Positions 13,280 to 19,613 of a stretch of DNA of 20,033 bases are shown here, piece after piece. The notes below the pieces were generated by a model. The model was not told the origin of the DNA. It did not search any database and saw only the letters and a list, made by a program, of their open reading frames with translations. This stretch comes from Chloroflexota bacterium (GTDB taxonomy: Bacteria; Chloroflexota; UBA6077; JACQUR01): positions 1 through 20,033 of the forward strand of contig JACQUR010000093.1 in NCBI GenBank assembly GCA_016210245.1, written 5' to 3'. The translations under genes were made by a program, and so were the position numbers. Each line of letters begins with the position of its first letter. Position 1 is the stretch's first letter.

Positions 13280-13743
13280 CGCGCGCCCCACAGCGGCTGC
13301 GCTCCCCCGCCCTTTCTACTGCGATCACATGGGGGGGGCACGTGCTACCACCAGCCGCGCCCGCCCACCCCACCACAGGACGGTATCCCCCCAGCGTGAC
13401 ACACTGCTGCGGCGCGTATCGTTAGATGCTCTGGGATGACTCTTGGATGCAAACACAGACTCGCAGTCGGAGATGCAGGGCAGGTGGTAACCGTGAGCCA
13501 GGGGCAGATGGCAGGCCCTGGCCGGGGCGAGCGGCCGGAGCGCCTTTTTCAGGCGTGAACTTTGTGCCCGCTGGGGGGCAACGGCACGTGCTGGCTCCCG
13601 ACCAGCGCCCCCTCTTTTGTTAGTGGTCAACCTGAGGTGAATCGCCCAGGTGGGGGCAGCGGTCCGGCACCCGTCGAACCACAAGAAAAGGGGCAGCGGC
13701 GACACAACAGTTTCCCCTTGGGGTTATTGATGGGGTCGGGCAA

Positions 13744-13760
13744 TGTCGGGTTTTCCGACA
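13744..13760. repeat. Hairpin TGTCGG/CCGACA
   Basis: TGTCGG (13744-13749), a 5-nt loop GTTTT and CCGACA (13755-13760). It lies directly before the 10-bp array. Confidence 0.6.
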
Positions 13761-13785
13761 CAGCGTGCCGCCCACCCGGCAGGGG

Positions 13786-13830
13786 CCGTTCCGGTCCGTT
13801 CCGGTCCGTTCCGGTCCGTTCCGGTCCGTT
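13786..13830. repeat. 10-bp tandem array CCGGTCCGTT
   Basis: Four exact copies of CCGGTCCGTT (13791-13830) preceded by a half copy (CCGTT at 13786), then a decayed unit ATAGGACGTT. A 10-bp period puts each copy on the same face of the helix. Candidate iterons or a multi-copy operator. Confidence 0.9.
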
Positions 13831-13858
13831 ATAGGACGTTTCGTGACACAGCGCGCCG

Positions 13859-14164
13859 TTACGTCCGACGGGGCCAGCCGTGGGTGCCCGCCGGGATCGG
13901 GCAGCGCTCCAGGGGCGGATCCGGCCAGCGGCACCATCCGCCGCCCGGCCGGTGGGGCCAGGCGTAGCCAGGGCACAGGCAGGGGGTGTACCGTGCCCGT
14001 CGGGGGGCAGTGGGGCCAGGGAGCAGCGGCCCATGGTGGTTGCGACCGGCGTGGACCAGGCAGCGCTGGCCGGGGTCGTCCCACAGCGCCCAGGCGCGGC
14101 AGGGGGTCCCATCGGCCCGGGCGGCCAGGCAGCGCCGGCGGGCTATAGCGGTCGATGTGTACAT
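13859..14164 (-). CDS. Small Cys-rich phage-type protein
   Basis: 101 residues. It begins MYTSTAIARRRCLAARADGTPCRAWAL, then DDPGQRCLVHAGRNHHG. This is the RCxAxxxxGxxCxxxxxxxxxxCxxH layout of small proteins common in phages and integrated elements, presumed zinc-binding. More cysteines follow (PCLCPGY, WCRWPD). The ATG at 14164 has GGGAGG 9 nt upstream. It is the last gene of the leftward operon, 19 nt after the preceding stop. Function unknown. Confidence 0.65.
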   Translation of the reverse strand: MYTSTAIARRRCLAARADGTPCRAWALWDDPGQRCLVHAGRNHHGPLLPGPTAPRRARYTPCLCPGYAWPHRPGGGWCRWPDPPLERCPIPAGTHGWPRRT

Positions 14165-14183
14165 GGTGCGGCGCCTCCCGTGG

Positions 14184-14423
14184 CTAGAAGTCCAGCAGCA
14201 GCTCGGCCAGGTCGGGCTCATCGGTCGTCAGCTCCGCCAGCAGCAACTCCGTGTCGCCCGCTGCCTCGGCCAGCAGGGCGTCAAGCTCCTGGCGATCGCT
14301 GGCCAGCAGCTCCGCGTCCCGGGCGCACTCGCCAGCGGGCCAGGAGCAGCGCGCGCGGCAGGGCGATGGCCGCCGGGCACGTCGGCCAGAGGATTCTCTC
14401 GGCAGCCCGCCGTGGCCGCTCAT
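14184..14423 (-). CDS. Small acidic C-terminal helix protein
   Basis: 79 residues. The first 30 residues are Arg/Pro-rich; the rest is a strongly acidic helix (CARDAELLASDRQELDALLAEAAGDTELLLAELTTDEPDLAELLLDF). The start overlaps the previous stop as ATGA (14420-14423), a clear sign of coupled translation, and AGGA lies 7 nt upstream. No family recognised. The acidic leucine-rich end could be a protein-contact tail. Confidence 0.6.
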   Translation of the reverse strand: MSGHGGLPRESSGRRARRPSPCRARCSWPAGECARDAELLASDRQELDALLAEAAGDTELLLAELTTDEPDLAELLLDF

Positions 14424-14890
14424 GGCCGTTCCTGGCCGCCACCCAGCACGGCCAGGCGCGCCTTCCGCTCGGCCAGGCGCTCCGAGGCCAGGGCGTGCTG
14501 TCGTTGTCGCGCGGCCAGCTCGGCCTCGCTCTCCCGAATCAGGATCGCCCAGCGCTGGGCCCGGCCCTTGGCGTCCTCGATCTGGTGGTGCAGCCCGACG
14601 ATCGCCCGCTCCACGTCGACGCGCGCGGTCCTGGCCCGCTCGCGCTGGTGGGATAGCTCGAGCTCTCGGGTTCGCAGGCGGCCAATGGCCAGCTCCAACC
14701 CATCGCGCTGGGACACCAGACGGGCCAACGCCGCCGGGTCGGCGCCCGCCGCTTCGAACGCGCGGTCCAGCTCAGCCAGCTCGCGTTCTCGCTGGTGCAG
14801 CTCGTTGCCCAGGGCCTGCGCCCGCTGGTGCGCCTGTTGCTCCTGTTCGATTGCCTGGGCCAGTGTCAGCGTTGCCATGCCGTTGCTCAT
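14420..14890 (-). CDS. Coiled-coil protein
   Basis: 156 residues, almost wholly alpha-helical with heptad-like spacing: TLAQAIEQEQQAHQRAQALG, RERELAELDRAFEAAG, LELAIGRLRTRELELSHQRERAR, and IRESEAELAARQRQHALASERLAERKARL. No catalytic motif. It lies between the SSB gene (25 nt gap) and the acidic protein (ATGA overlap). ATG at 14890; a second ATG at 14878 is possible. It may be a scaffold or regulator of the replication proteins, by position only. Confidence 0.7.
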   Translation of the reverse strand: MSNGMATLTLAQAIEQEQQAHQRAQALGNELHQRERELAELDRAFEAAGADPAALARLVSQRDGLELAIGRLRTRELELSHQRERARTARVDVERAIVGLHHQIEDAKGRAQRWAILIRESEAELAARQRQHALASERLAERKARLAVLGGGQERP

Positions 14891-14915
14891 TGTTGCGTTG
14901 GATGTGGCCGAACGT

Positions 14916-15353
14916 TCAGCCTGCCTCTCCCGGCCAGGTGACGCTGCCAGCTCGGGCGCGGGCAGCGTCGCGGTCGGCCCGTCGACCAGCCAGGCCGTTG
15001 CCGCTCGGGCGCTCGGGCTGCTGGGGCTTGCGCCGCCCGATCTGGCCGAGCGGTTGCACCAGCCAGGCGGAGACGCTCAGCCCGGCCCTGGGCGTACCGT
15101 CCTGGGCTTGCCACTGGGACAGCCGTAGCCGCCCTTCGACGTAGACCTCGGCGCCCTTGCCGAGGTAGCCGTCCAGAGACTCGGCCAGGCCGCCCCAGGC
15201 CGTCACGCGGATCCACTCGGCCGGGGCGCCCTGCTCGGCCCTGGCGTCCTGGACGGCGACGGAGAAGCTCAGCATGGGCTGGCCGCTCGTGGTGTGCTTC
15301 AGTTCGGGCTCGGTCCCGATGCGGCCGACCAGGGCGCACGCGACGCCGTTCAC
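14916..15353 (-). CDS. ssb: Single-stranded DNA-binding protein
   Basis: 145 residues from a GTG at 15353 that overlaps the previous stop as GTGA. OB-fold SSB features: NGVACALVGRIGTEPELKHT at the start, MLSFSVAVQDAR, EWIRVTAWGGLAESLDGYLGKGAEVYVEGRLRL, and a final strand LSVSAWLVQPLG. The C-terminal part is Arg/Pro-rich and lacks the acidic DDDIPF-like tip of housekeeping SSBs, which is usual in plasmid and phage versions. It would protect single strands made by the primase/helicase encoded two genes upstream. A longer reading frame to 15506 overlaps another gene and is not the start. Confidence 0.88.
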   Translation of the reverse strand: MNGVACALVGRIGTEPELKHTTSGQPMLSFSVAVQDARAEQGAPAEWIRVTAWGGLAESLDGYLGKGAEVYVEGRLRLSQWQAQDGTPRAGLSVSAWLVQPLGQIGRRKPQQPERPSGNGLAGRRADRDAARARAGSVTWPGEAG

Positions 15354-15676
15354 GTCCGCGCCTCCAGCCTGGCCTGCTCCACCGCCAGCAAGGCATCGGC
15401 CAGCTCCAGCGCCGCGGCCATGTCGCCGCCACGCCACGCGACGTTCAGGAGGTGGCGGGCAACGACGGCGCGGTCCCAGGGCAAGCCGTTGACGGCACGG
15501 CTCCACTGTACGATGGCCTCGCGTTCCTCCAGCAGCTCCAGCGCCTTGCGCTCGGCCCGCTCGATCAGCAGCGGGTTGGCGCCTGCCTGGCGGGCCACGG
15601 CGATCTTCCGCTGGAGCCGTGCGATCTTCTGCTCCAGTTCGTGGGCGCGCGCAACCGCGTCAATCGTCGACGGCAT
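15350..15676 (-). CDS. Hypothetical helical protein of the replication operon
   Basis: 108 residues. The N-terminal half is a likely coiled coil (ARAHELEQKIARLQRKIAVARQAG, IERAERKALELLEEREAIVQWSRA), and the C-terminal half is helical (DRAVVARHLLNVAWRGGDMAAALELADALLAVEQARLE). ATG at 15676 with GGAGG 8 nt upstream. It overlaps the end of the primase/helicase gene by 17 bp and the SSB start by 4 bp. I recognise no family. By position it is probably an accessory replication factor. Confidence 0.75.
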   Translation of the reverse strand: MPSTIDAVARAHELEQKIARLQRKIAVARQAGANPLLIERAERKALELLEEREAIVQWSRAVNGLPWDRAVVARHLLNVAWRGGDMAAALELADALLAVEQARLEART

Positions 15677-17588
15677 CGGTCATCACCTCCGCGCGTAGTG
15701 CGGCCTCGGCGTGGCTACGCACGCCTGACTCCGCTTCAGGGTCAACCAGGCAAACCGCATCAACCGAGTCACCTCGCGTCAACCGCGAACCTGGCGCCAT
15801 CGGTTGATGCGGTTTGCCTGGTTGACGCGGTTGATCAGGTTGATGCGGTTGGTTGCTTACTGCGGGAGCGTAACGGCCGCGCCCGTCCACCAGAAGCTGG
15901 CCGTCCTGAGACATCCTCCACAGCAGCCCCTTGGTGGTGCTGAGGTTCTTGCTCAGAAGCGGCGCTACGGCGGTCGGGCTCAGCGGCCGCCCAGCGTCGT
16001 GCAGCACCTCAATCACGGCCGCTCGCTCCTGGCTGATTCGCTGCTCAGCGGCGTCGCCGACCAGTACCCAGCCGCAGATGGCCGGGTCCCACTTCAGGGC
16101 CAGTTCCTGCTCTTCGAGGTCGCGCCCCGTGATGAACAGCGCAGCGTCGTGGTGCCCGCGTTCGCGTTTCATCACCAGTACCGCGTCTGCGGCACCCGTC
16201 AGTCCCAACGTGCCGCTCACGGCGTCGACCGGGTCGTCAGCCCCCATCTTGCGAAGGTGGTGAATCAGCACGATCGCCACGGCGCAGCGGTCGGCCAGGG
16301 CCTTCAAACTCATGCCCACGGCGTAATCCTCCGTGTAGAGGTCGCCATTCCGCGCCCGGGTGGGCCGCACCCGTGCAAGGGTGTCGATCAGTATCAGGCG
16401 AGCCCCCGGGTGGTCGTGTAGCCAGGCATCCAGCAGCTCCAGCCCGCCCGCGTCGAGCCGCGGCCAGGCGGTCGCCAGCACGAGCCGACTGGGCGCGGCC
16501 GCGTCGCCCAGCATCTGCGCAAGGCGACTCTGCAAGCGGCGCTTGGTGTCTTCCAGCGCCAACACCAGCACGTCCCCCGCAGCCACTTCGATCTTCCCGA
16601 CTGCCCGGCCGCCAGAGGCCACCGCGACGCCTAGCCCGAGCCCGAACCAGGATTTTCCGAGCTTCGGCTTGCCCCCGAGCACCGTGAGGCCTTCAGGGAT
16701 GACGCCAGCTACCGCCCACTTCGGCTCTGGCAACTCCATGCTCAGCAGGTCCGCCGCCGTGAACGTGACCAGTCCGTTGCCGGGTTGCTCGGTCGCTGGC
16801 GACCACCGCCGCGCTGCCTGCACCAGCTCGGCCAGCGTCTCCGCCGTGCCGCCGGCCGCAATCCAGTCGCTCACGTCGCCCTTCGGCGGGAGGCCGGGCA
16901 GCTCCAGCACCTTGATGCTGGCGGCCACGCCGTGGAGCGAGCGGGCGACCTGCTGGGCATGCTTGCGGCCGGGCTTGTCGTTGTCCGGGAGCACTACCGC
17001 CCGCCGACCGCGAAGGTAGTCACTGTGCCGGTCGACCCACTTGCCCGCACCGCCCGGGTTGCAGGTTGCCGCCAGTCCGAGTGCGGCCAAGTTGTCCACG
17101 TCCTTCTCGCCCTCGACGACGAAGACCGTGGCGCTCGGGTCCGCTGCGAGCACCTCGGGCAGGCGGTAGACCAGACCGAGGTCGCCTGCCCGCCACTCCC
17201 AGCCGCCCGCCTTGGCCGGTCGCCGCTGGCGGAAGTCCTTTGGCTCAAAACGCACCACCTCAAATGAGAGGGCGCCATCGGCTGTCCGATAGGCGTAGGT
17301 GGCGATGATCTGCTTCCTGTCCGCGCCGCGCGCCACTCCGTTCGGACGCTCAGGGAACAGGTCTGCCAGCGACAGTCCGAGGGCGCCGACGATCTGCTCG
17401 GCGCTGCACCCCGCGTGGCAGCACAGCAGCGCCCGCCCATCATCGCCCTCGGCCAGGCTCAGGCTCGCGTGCCGGTCGTCGTGCGTCGGACAGCGGGCCT
17501 CCCAGCCGGTCGGGGTCTGGCGCACGCCATCCAGCCGGACCTGCAGCCGAGTGACGGGCGAATCAGTCTGGAGAGTCGACGCTGCCAC
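15660..17588 (-). CDS. Primase/helicase: CHC2-like zinc, TOPRIM and RepA-type ATPase
   Basis: 642 residues from GTG 17588 (GGGAGG 6 nt upstream); an ATG at 17621 is less likely. N-terminus: a CHC2-like zinc site (CPTHDD at about 33-38; CCHAGC at about 56-61). TOPRIM: VVEGEKD (158-163) and VVLPDNDKPG. C-terminal RecA-like hexameric helicase of RepA type: Walker A GGKPKLGKSW (305-314), Walker B LILIDTLARV (398-407), and the sensor-like IVLIHHLRK. It is followed by a winged-helix-like end (AVIEVLHDAGRPLSPTAVAPLLS). This architecture makes primers and unwinds DNA for plasmid- or satellite-type replication. The C-terminus has a hexapeptide repeat (NQPHQP, DQPRQP, GKPHQP) spelled by iteron-like DNA. 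It overlaps the upstream gene by 26 bp and the downstream one by 17 bp. Confidence 0.9.
   Translation of the reverse strand: MAASTLQTDSPVTRLQVRLDGVRQTPTGWEARCPTHDDRHASLSLAEGDDGRALLCCHAGCSAEQIVGALGLSLADLFPERPNGVARGADRKQIIATYAYRTADGALSFEVVRFEPKDFRQRRPAKAGGWEWRAGDLGLVYRLPEVLAADPSATVFVVEGEKDVDNLAALGLAATCNPGGAGKWVDRHSDYLRGRRAVVLPDNDKPGRKHAQQVARSLHGVAASIKVLELPGLPPKGDVSDWIAAGGTAETLAELVQAARRWSPATEQPGNGLVTFTAADLLSMELPEPKWAVAGVIPEGLTVLGGKPKLGKSWFGLGLGVAVASGGRAVGKIEVAAGDVLVLALEDTKRRLQSRLAQMLGDAAAPSRLVLATAWPRLDAGGLELLDAWLHDHPGARLILIDTLARVRPTRARNGDLYTEDYAVGMSLKALADRCAVAIVLIHHLRKMGADDPVDAVSGTLGLTGAADAVLVMKRERGHHDAALFITGRDLEEQELALKWDPAICGWVLVGDAAEQRISQERAAVIEVLHDAGRPLSPTAVAPLLSKNLSTTKGLLWRMSQDGQLLVDGRGRYAPAVSNQPHQPDQPRQPGKPHQPMAPGSRLTRGDSVDAVCLVDPEAESGVRSHAEAALRAEVMTDAVDD
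15741..15855. repeat. Opposed 18-bp iteron-like repeats and 27-bp inverted repeat
   Basis: Three direct 18-bp units start at 15802, 15820 and 15838, each opening with GGTTGAYGCGGTT. On the other strand related copies occur between 15741 and 15790. Bases 15741-15767 are the exact reverse complement of 15800-15826, 32 bp apart. All of this lies inside the 3' part of the primase/helicase reading frame. Confidence 0.9.
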
Positions 17589-17889
17589 GTCGCACCTCCC
17601 GGCCCGCCGCCCTGGCCCCATCCGCCGGGGCGGCCTCGTCTTGGGCGCTGCGCCGGGGACGCTTGCGCGAACGCCTCAGCGCCAGCCGCGCGAAGTACGC
17701 CTTGCGCGCGTGCTCTGCCCGGCGCTGGCGCTCGGCAGGCGGTAGGACGCCCTCCGGGTCGACCTCGCGCAAGAAACGCGCGAGGAACGTCTCGCGGGCT
17801 CTGGCGGTCGTCTCGCGGGGGTCGCGCTGCGCGTGGAGAGAGTGCGCAGCGATACGCGCTCGGAGCGAGCGCTGTTCCGGGGTGAGCAT
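17563..17889 (-). CDS. Small basic phage/element protein
   Basis: 108 residues from the ATG at 17889 (GGAGG 9 nt upstream); ATG 17907 gives six more residues. The reading MLTPEQRSLRARIAAHSLHAQRDPRETTARARETFLARF, then VDPEGVLPPAERQRRAEHARKAYFARLALRR, is a pattern I know from small hypothetical proteins of actinobacterial and Chloroflexi prophages and integrated elements. It is helical and Arg-rich, so it may bind nucleic acid. First gene of the leftward replication operon, with its own promoter. It overlaps the primase/helicase gene by 26 bp. Confidence 0.8.
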   Translation of the reverse strand: MLTPEQRSLRARIAAHSLHAQRDPRETTARARETFLARFLREVDPEGVLPPAERQRRAEHARKAYFARLALRRSRKRPRRSAQDEAAPADGARAAGREVRRGSVDSPD

Positions 17890-17982
17890 GAGACGCGGCC
17901 TCCCCATGCGCCCCGTTGCTCCTGAAGCCCCGTGGGTCGCGGAATGGCCGCGCTCCGGCTCTACACTGATTCGGCTACGTGC

Positions 17983-18011
17983 AGTCTAGCACAGCGCAGT
18001 GTGTGCTGCAA
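17983..18011 (-). promoter_or_regulatory. Promoter of the replication operon
   Basis: On the minus strand TTGCAG (18006-18011), a 17-bp spacer and TAGACT (17983-17988), about 95 nt before the first start. It lies directly after the stop of the zinc-ribbon gene at 18020. Confidence 0.65.
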
Positions 18012-18019
18012 TATATCGT

Positions 18020-18472
18020 TCATTCCTTCCACCAGACCGGACGGTACTCCTCGGGCTCACCTTTCCAGTCTTCGGAGTACACCCGCAGCGTGGCAGCCTC
18101 CAGCCATTGAAGGCTGCCACAGGTCGGGCAGGCGGCTTGGACCGGCAGGTCCGCAACGTACCACCCGGTCATGCGCCCCCAGTCCTCAACTGTGGAGCCG
18201 ACAGGGCGCCGCAGGCGCGGTTGCCCGGACGGGGCGTAGCGCGCGGCAAGCGGTCCCGGGCTACGCGCGCGCTGCGCCTGTTCCATCCTACGCCGGGCAT
18301 GCCGAGACAGCGCCCAAACGCCATTCTCGCCTCGCACCGCCCAGCCGGGGCCGAAGACCAGCAGGCGCGTGCGGTCCCCCATCTCCCTAACCTGCGCCAG
18401 CTCGGCTCCGCAGTCGCGCGCACCACACAGCACGCGCGTCCCAGCCTTGTTCAATCGCGCCAACAGTGCCAT
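18020..18472 (-). CDS. Zinc-ribbon protein next to the integrase
   Basis: 150 residues. An N-terminal pair CGARDCG (about 16-22) and a C-terminal pair CPTCG (about 116-120) suggest a divided zinc-binding site. The blocks between read RTRLLVFGPGWAVRGENGVWALSRHARRRMEQAQRAR and GWYVADLPVQAACPTCGSLQWL, the second with a normal ribbon layout before an aromatic-rich end (YRPVWWKE). The ATG at 18472 has GGAGG 7 nt upstream; a GTG at 18478 is too near it. It follows the integrase by about 55 bp on the same strand, probably in one transcript, so it could be an excision or regulatory partner. Function unknown. Confidence 0.75.
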   Translation of the reverse strand: MALLARLNKAGTRVLCGARDCGAELAQVREMGDRTRLLVFGPGWAVRGENGVWALSRHARRRMEQAQRARSPGPLAARYAPSGQPRLRRPVGSTVEDWGRMTGWYVADLPVQAACPTCGSLQWLEAATLRVYSEDWKGEPEEYRPVWWKE

Positions 18473-18474
18473 GC

Positions 18475-18528
18475 TCACACCTCCACCGTGGCCAGCGCCG
18501 GCGCGGCGCGTTCCTCCTTGTCCGCCAT
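18475..18528 (-). CDS. Possible 17-residue coupling peptide
   Basis: MADKEERAAPALATVEV. Its ATG overlaps the integrase stop (TGATG, 18526-18530) and its stop overlaps a GTGA just before the zinc-ribbon gene (18475-18478). Such a chain would carry ribosomes from int to the next gene. It could equally be chance. Confidence 0.3.
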   Translation of the reverse strand: MADKEERAAPALATVEV

Positions 18529-19496
18529 CAGAGTCGGTCGCCCGGGCTCAGCCGCTTGTGCGCTTCCCGCGCCCGTTCGGCGGCCGCGCTGGCACCGTAG
18601 CGGGCGAGCATGGTGCGGGAGCGCCAGCCGGCCAGTTGCATCAGGTCGCCCTCCTGGCCGCCCTGCGACAGCCAGGTGTGGGCGAAACCGTGGCGGAACA
18701 GGTGGGCGTGCAACTTCAGCCCGGCCTCGCTGGCTCGGCGGCGCAGCATCAGGTCCACGGCGCTGTCGCTCAGCGGACCCTGCGGCCCGAGCCAGAACGC
18801 CTCGGCGTCGGCGTGCTTGTGCTGGGCACGGAGCCGCAGGTAGCGATCGAGCGCCTGGGCGGTCTTGCGCCCGAAGGGGCAGATGCGTCCGCGGCGGCCC
18901 TTGCCCATGACCGAGGCGAGGTTCTGGTCCAGGTCCACGTCGGCCAGCTTGAGGTAGGCCAGCTCGGAGCGGCGCATGCCCGAGTCGACGAACAGGCGGA
19001 TGATGGCCAGGTCGCGCCGCGCGAAGAAGTCCCTGCCCTCGCACGTCTTGAGCAGGCGGCGCAACTCGTCGTCGGTCAGCATGGGCGGGGGCACCTCGGC
19101 CAGCCTGGGCGGGTGCATCCTCGCCATAGGCGAAGCTTGAATCTCGCCCTCCTCGCAGCACCACTTGAAAAACTGGCGCACGCCCCGATAGCGGGTGTGG
19201 GCCGTGCCGGGCGTGCGGCGCTCCAGCACGTGGTTGATGAACTCCTCCACGTGCTCGCGGCTGAGGCTGGCGACCGTGGTGGGCATGCCGTGCGCCTCCA
19301 GGAAGGCGCCCAACTGCTGCACGCTCAGGGTGTAGATGCGGATGGTTGCCGGCGAGCGGTTGGCCGCCAGCAGGCTGCGCTCGAAAGACCTGGCCAGCAT
19401 CCGGAAGTCGCCGGCCGGTGTCCCGCGCGGGGTCCTGGCCCGGGTGGTAGTCGCGGGCTCCGCGCTGGTCGGTCTGGTCCGCGCCGTAGGTACCAT
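18528..19496 (-). CDS. int: Tyrosine recombinase / integrase
   Basis: 322 residues from the ATG at 19496 (GAGGGAG upstream); a 15-residue longer frame would begin in the promoter region. It has an N-terminal SAM-like core-binding domain (about 30-120, RSFERSLLAANRSPATIRIY) and a C-terminal catalytic domain. The active-site set is complete: Arg in GMRRSEL (about R175), Lys in GKGRRGR (about K199), HLFRH (H265, R268), W291 in GWRSR and the nucleophile Y300 in MLARYG. It would cut and rejoin DNA between the element site and the 3' end of the rRNA methylase gene. It sits next to attR, transcribed away from it. Small XerC-like size without an obvious arm-binding domain. Confidence 0.93.
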   Translation of the reverse strand: MVPTARTRPTSAEPATTTRARTPRGTPAGDFRMLARSFERSLLAANRSPATIRIYTLSVQQLGAFLEAHGMPTTVASLSREHVEEFINHVLERRTPGTAHTRYRGVRQFFKWCCEEGEIQASPMARMHPPRLAEVPPPMLTDDELRRLLKTCEGRDFFARRDLAIIRLFVDSGMRRSELAYLKLADVDLDQNLASVMGKGRRGRICPFGRKTAQALDRYLRLRAQHKHADAEAFWLGPQGPLSDSAVDLMLRRRASEAGLKLHAHLFRHGFAHTWLSQGGQEGDLMQLAGWRSRTMLARYGASAAAERAREAHKRLSPGDRL

Positions 19497-19520
19497 GTCG
19501 TCTCCCTCGAATCTCCCCGC

Positions 19521-19547
19521 AAAAAGTTGTCCAGGTATCATATCGTG
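19521..19547. repeat. Right subterminal repeat
   Basis: Matches 8933-8958 with one indel and two substitutions. It covers the -10 box of the integrase promoter, so a protein binding it could regulate integrase as well as shape the ends. Confidence 0.7.
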
Positions 19548-19566
19548 GAGCGGTGTGCTTGCGCAA
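19537..19566 (-). promoter_or_regulatory. Putative integrase promoter
   Basis: TTGCGC (19561-19566), an 18-bp spacer and TATGAT (19537-19542) on the minus strand. This gives a leader of about 35 nt to the ATG at 19496. Confidence 0.55.
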
Positions 19567-19587
19567 GGGGGGCGGTCGGAGTGAGGG

Positions 19588-19602
19588 TAGCACGTCGTGC
19601 TA
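19588..19602. repeat. 15-bp palindrome near attR
   Basis: TAGCACG-T-CGTGCTA, perfect 7-bp arms, 18 bp from the attachment repeat. Possibly a site for an excision factor; it also could terminate the rRNA methylase transcript. Confidence 0.5.
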
Positions 19603-19613
19603 GGAGTACCGAA

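Larger units (their letters stand above)
13280..13858. other. Gene-free region ahead of the replication module
   Basis: About 580 bases between the cargo block and the end of the leftward replication operon. I see no convincing gene. It contains a G-run (GGGGGGGG near 13331), a 6-bp hairpin at 13744-13760, a 10-bp tandem array at 13786-13830, and a direct repeat GACACAGCGYGCC on each side of the array (about 13757 and 13845). This is the kind of place where an origin, transfer site or operator would lie. Confidence 0.6.

Noticed and set aside
12131..13429. GTTAGATGC occurs at 12131 and 13421, flanking the three-gene cassette, and fits the GTTRRRY core of integron attC sites.
   Set aside because: No RYYYAAC partner is found within the expected distance upstream of either copy, and no integron integrase is present; two copies of a 9-mer can occur by chance.
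13786..13830. The 10-bp array, and the heptamer arrays, as CRISPR.
   Set aside because: Units are far too short, without spacers, and no cas genes are present.
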